Assembly: GCF_000428885.1 (NCBI RefSeq)
Contig: NZ_AUAU01000005.1
Span: forward strand, 124,001-188,000
Reading direction: 5' to 3'
DNA length: 64,000 nt
From: Geothrix fermentans DSM 14018
GTDB lineage: Bacteria; Acidobacteriota; Holophagae; Holophagales; Holophagaceae
A program made the translations under genes and the position numbers. Below are positions 62,147-64,000 of this stretch, in pieces. The notes beneath the pieces were generated by a model. The model searched no databases and was not told where the DNA came from. It saw only the letters and a list, made by a program, of their open reading frames with translations. How positions within the stretch are numbered: the stretch's first letter is position 1; the number at the start of each line of letters is the position of its first letter.

Positions 62147-62722
62147 CAGATCCGCCACTTCGCGCCGCAGCTCGGGGATGCCCGTGCCCTTGGCGGCGCT
62201 GGCCCAAGCGATGTCGCCGGCATGCAGGCCCAGCTCCGCGGCCACGTCCTTGCGCTGTTTGAGGGCCTTGCTGGGCTTCACCTGATCGGCCTTGGTGGCC
62301 ACGATGCGGTGGGGCAGCCCCTCGGCGCGCAGCCAGTCGATCATCTGGTGGTCCAGCTTGGTGGGGCCCACCTCGGCGTCCACCAGCACGAAGACCATGC
62401 GCAGGGTGGCACGGCCCGTGAGGTAGCCCTCGATCATGCGCTGCCAGGCGGCCCGCTCGGCGGCAGGGCCCGTGGCGAAGCCGTAGCCCGGCAGGTCCAC
62501 GATCCAGCGGTCCGGACCCGTGAGGAAGACGTTGATGAGCCGCGTGCGGCCCGGCGTCTTCGAGACGCGGGCCAGCTGCTTCTGGTTGGCCAGGGCGTTC
62601 AGCAGGGAGGACTTGCCCACGTTGCTGCGCCCCACGAAGGCCACCTCCGCGTGGCAGACGCCGAGCTTCTTCGCGTCGGCCGCGGAGGTGACGAAACGGG
62701 CATCGGTGAGGGGCTGGGGCAT
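62135..62722 (-). CDS. engB: Ribosome biogenesis GTPase EngB
   Basis: 195 residues, YihA/YsxC type. G1 GRSNVGKSS, G2 TPGRT, G3 DLPGYG, G4 TKAD, and SAAKGTGI. Assists 50S subunit maturation. Downstream of ftsE by 35 bases on the same strand and possibly co-transcribed. Ribosome site (GGATCC) is weak. Confidence 0.94.
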   Translation of the reverse strand: MPQPLTDARFVTSAADAKKLGVCHAEVAFVGRSNVGKSSLLNALANQKQLARVSKTPGRTRLINVFLTGPDRWIVDLPGYGFATGPAAERAAWQRMIEGYLTGRATLRMVFVLVDAEVGPTKLDHQMIDWLRAEGLPHRIVATKADQVKPSKALKQRKDVAAELGLHAGDIAWASAAKGTGIPELRREVADLLGL

Positions 62723-62757
62723 GGGGATCCGATCGACAGGCTCCAGCCTACCGCCAA

Positions 62758-63444
<687 letters not shown>

Positions 63445-63455
63445 CTGAAAAACTT

Positions 63456-63527
63456 AACCGCGAATGGCGCGAATGGACGCGAATGAAGGCCTTTTCATAT
63501 TCGCGCACATTCGCGTCATTCGCGGTT
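63456..63527. repeat. 72-bp palindromic element between thiolase and ftsE
   Basis: Arms AACCGCGAAT ... ATTCGCGGTT with internal GCGAATG repeats at about 12-base period on both sides, so the whole can fold as one long imperfect hairpin. It lies in the 5' region of ftsE. Resembles dispersed GCGAAT-type intergenic repeats of bacteria; identity inferred. Confidence 0.7.
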
Positions 63528-63536
63528 CCATTCTTT

Positions 63537-64000
63537 CTAGAGGCGTTCCACCAGCATGGCCACGCCCTGGCCGCCGCCGACGCAGAGGGCGGCGAGGCCG
63601 AGCTTCTTGTTCTCGTCCTGGAGCAGGTGCAGGAGGGTCACGAGGATGCGCGTGCCGCTGGCGCCGATGGGGTGGCCGATGGCGATGGCGCCGCCGCGCA
63701 GGTTCACCTTGGCGGGATCGATCTCGGGCAGCTCCGCCAGCACGCCCAGGCTCTGGGCGGCGAAGGCTTCATTGAGCTCGAAGAGGTCGATGTCCTTCAT
63801 CTTCACGCCGGTCTTCGCCAGCAGCTTCTGGATGGCGGGCACGGGGCCCAGGCCCATGGTGGCGGGATCCACGCCGGCCTGGGCGAAGCCGAGGATGCGG
63901 GCGATGGGCTTGTGCGCCTTGGCGGCGGACTCGGAGGCCAGCACCAGGGCGCCGGCGCCATCGTTGATGCCGCTGGCGTTGCCGGCGGTGACGGTGCCGT
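63537..64000 (-). CDS. Acetyl-CoA acetyltransferase (thiolase), 5' end outside the window
   Basis: The C-terminal part of a thiolase, running past the window edge. [46 protein letters not shown] (catalytic His) and [14 protein letters not shown] (catalytic Cys) are the conserved C-terminal motifs of acetyl-CoA C-acetyltransferase. It condenses or cleaves acetyl-CoA units. TAG stop at 63537. Confidence 0.95.
   Translation of the reverse strand, partial: GTVTAGNASGINDGAGALVLASESAAKAHKPIARILGFAQAGVDPATMGLGPVPAIQKLLAKTGVKMKDIDLFELNEAFAAQSLGVLAELPEIDPAKVNLRGGAIAIGHPIGASGTRILVTLLHLLQDENKKLGLAALCVGGGQGVAMLVERL

Overview
The window is a 64 kb, very GC-rich (roughly two-thirds G+C by eye), gene-dense chromosomal segment of a Gram-negative bacterium. 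An outer membrane is indicated by a TorF-type porin, a TolC/CusBA-type efflux system, an LpxH-like phosphatase and a heptose kinase. The lifestyle points to a respiratory anaerobe: NrfHA ammonia-forming nitrite reductase, a membrane Hdr/EMR-like iron-sulfur oxidoreductase, and a monohaem cytochrome fused to a porin (Cyc2-like). The mix is most like Holophagaceae in the Acidobacteriota (Geothrix/Holophaga type). That assignment is inferred from gene content and was not tested by any search.

Layout. 1-4.9 kb: end of a UvrA-like ATPase, a divergent MFS/LysR pair and a nitroreductase. 5-11.4 kb: EamA exporter, metallo-hydrolase, periplasmic MsrB-MsrA fusion, serine acetyltransferase, acyltransferase, cyclophilin and prepilin peptidase. 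11.5-19.5 kb: amidohydrolase, methylmalonyl-CoA epimerase, YecH-like protein, holB-tmk, a zinc-finger/GYF-like protein, and a trm112-rfaE-dapA-like operon. 19.6-24.9 kb: a nitrogen-acquisition island (small membrane protein, TorF-like porin, Amt, PII) next to a NifA-like sigma-54 activator. 25-31 kb: superoxide dismutase, a DAHP synthase behind an aromatic leader-peptide attenuator, a chemoreceptor and an EMR-like oxidoreductase. 31.2-37.8 kb: QueD-like protein, signal peptidase, murA, a WYL regulator, DinB, prs and a methyltransferase. 37.9-45.4 kb: a Cus-like RND efflux operon and a DUF4382 lipoprotein. 47-50.4 kb: a two-component system followed by the cytochrome-porin. 50.6-57.9 kb: a WYL regulator, envelope proteins, an M48 protease, nrfHA and a DUF4097 protein. 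58-64 kb: YdcZ-type exporter, FHA-GGDEF protein, tRNA-Gln and tRNA-Glu, a cytidylate-kinase-like protein, a VanZ-LpxH fusion, engB, ftsE and the end of a thiolase.

The most interesting regulation is at 22.7-24.95 kb. Two pairs of ACA-N4-TGT sites, each pair exactly 30 bp apart, flank the NifA-like gene. One pair lies about 120 bp upstream of a near-consensus sigma-54 promoter facing the porin-Amt-PII cluster. The other overlaps a sigma-70-like promoter of the regulator itself. The PII protein has Ile at the position of the uridylylated Tyr51.

A second system is a 24-codon leader peptide (Phe, Tyr-Tyr-Trp-Phe, Trp) with alternative hairpins and an intrinsic terminator just before the DAHP synthase gene. 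This is a classic attenuation layout applied to the first step of aromatic amino acid synthesis. Two 180-bp copies of a highly structured palindromic element, with a compensatory base-pair change in a long stem, are the main repeat family seen.
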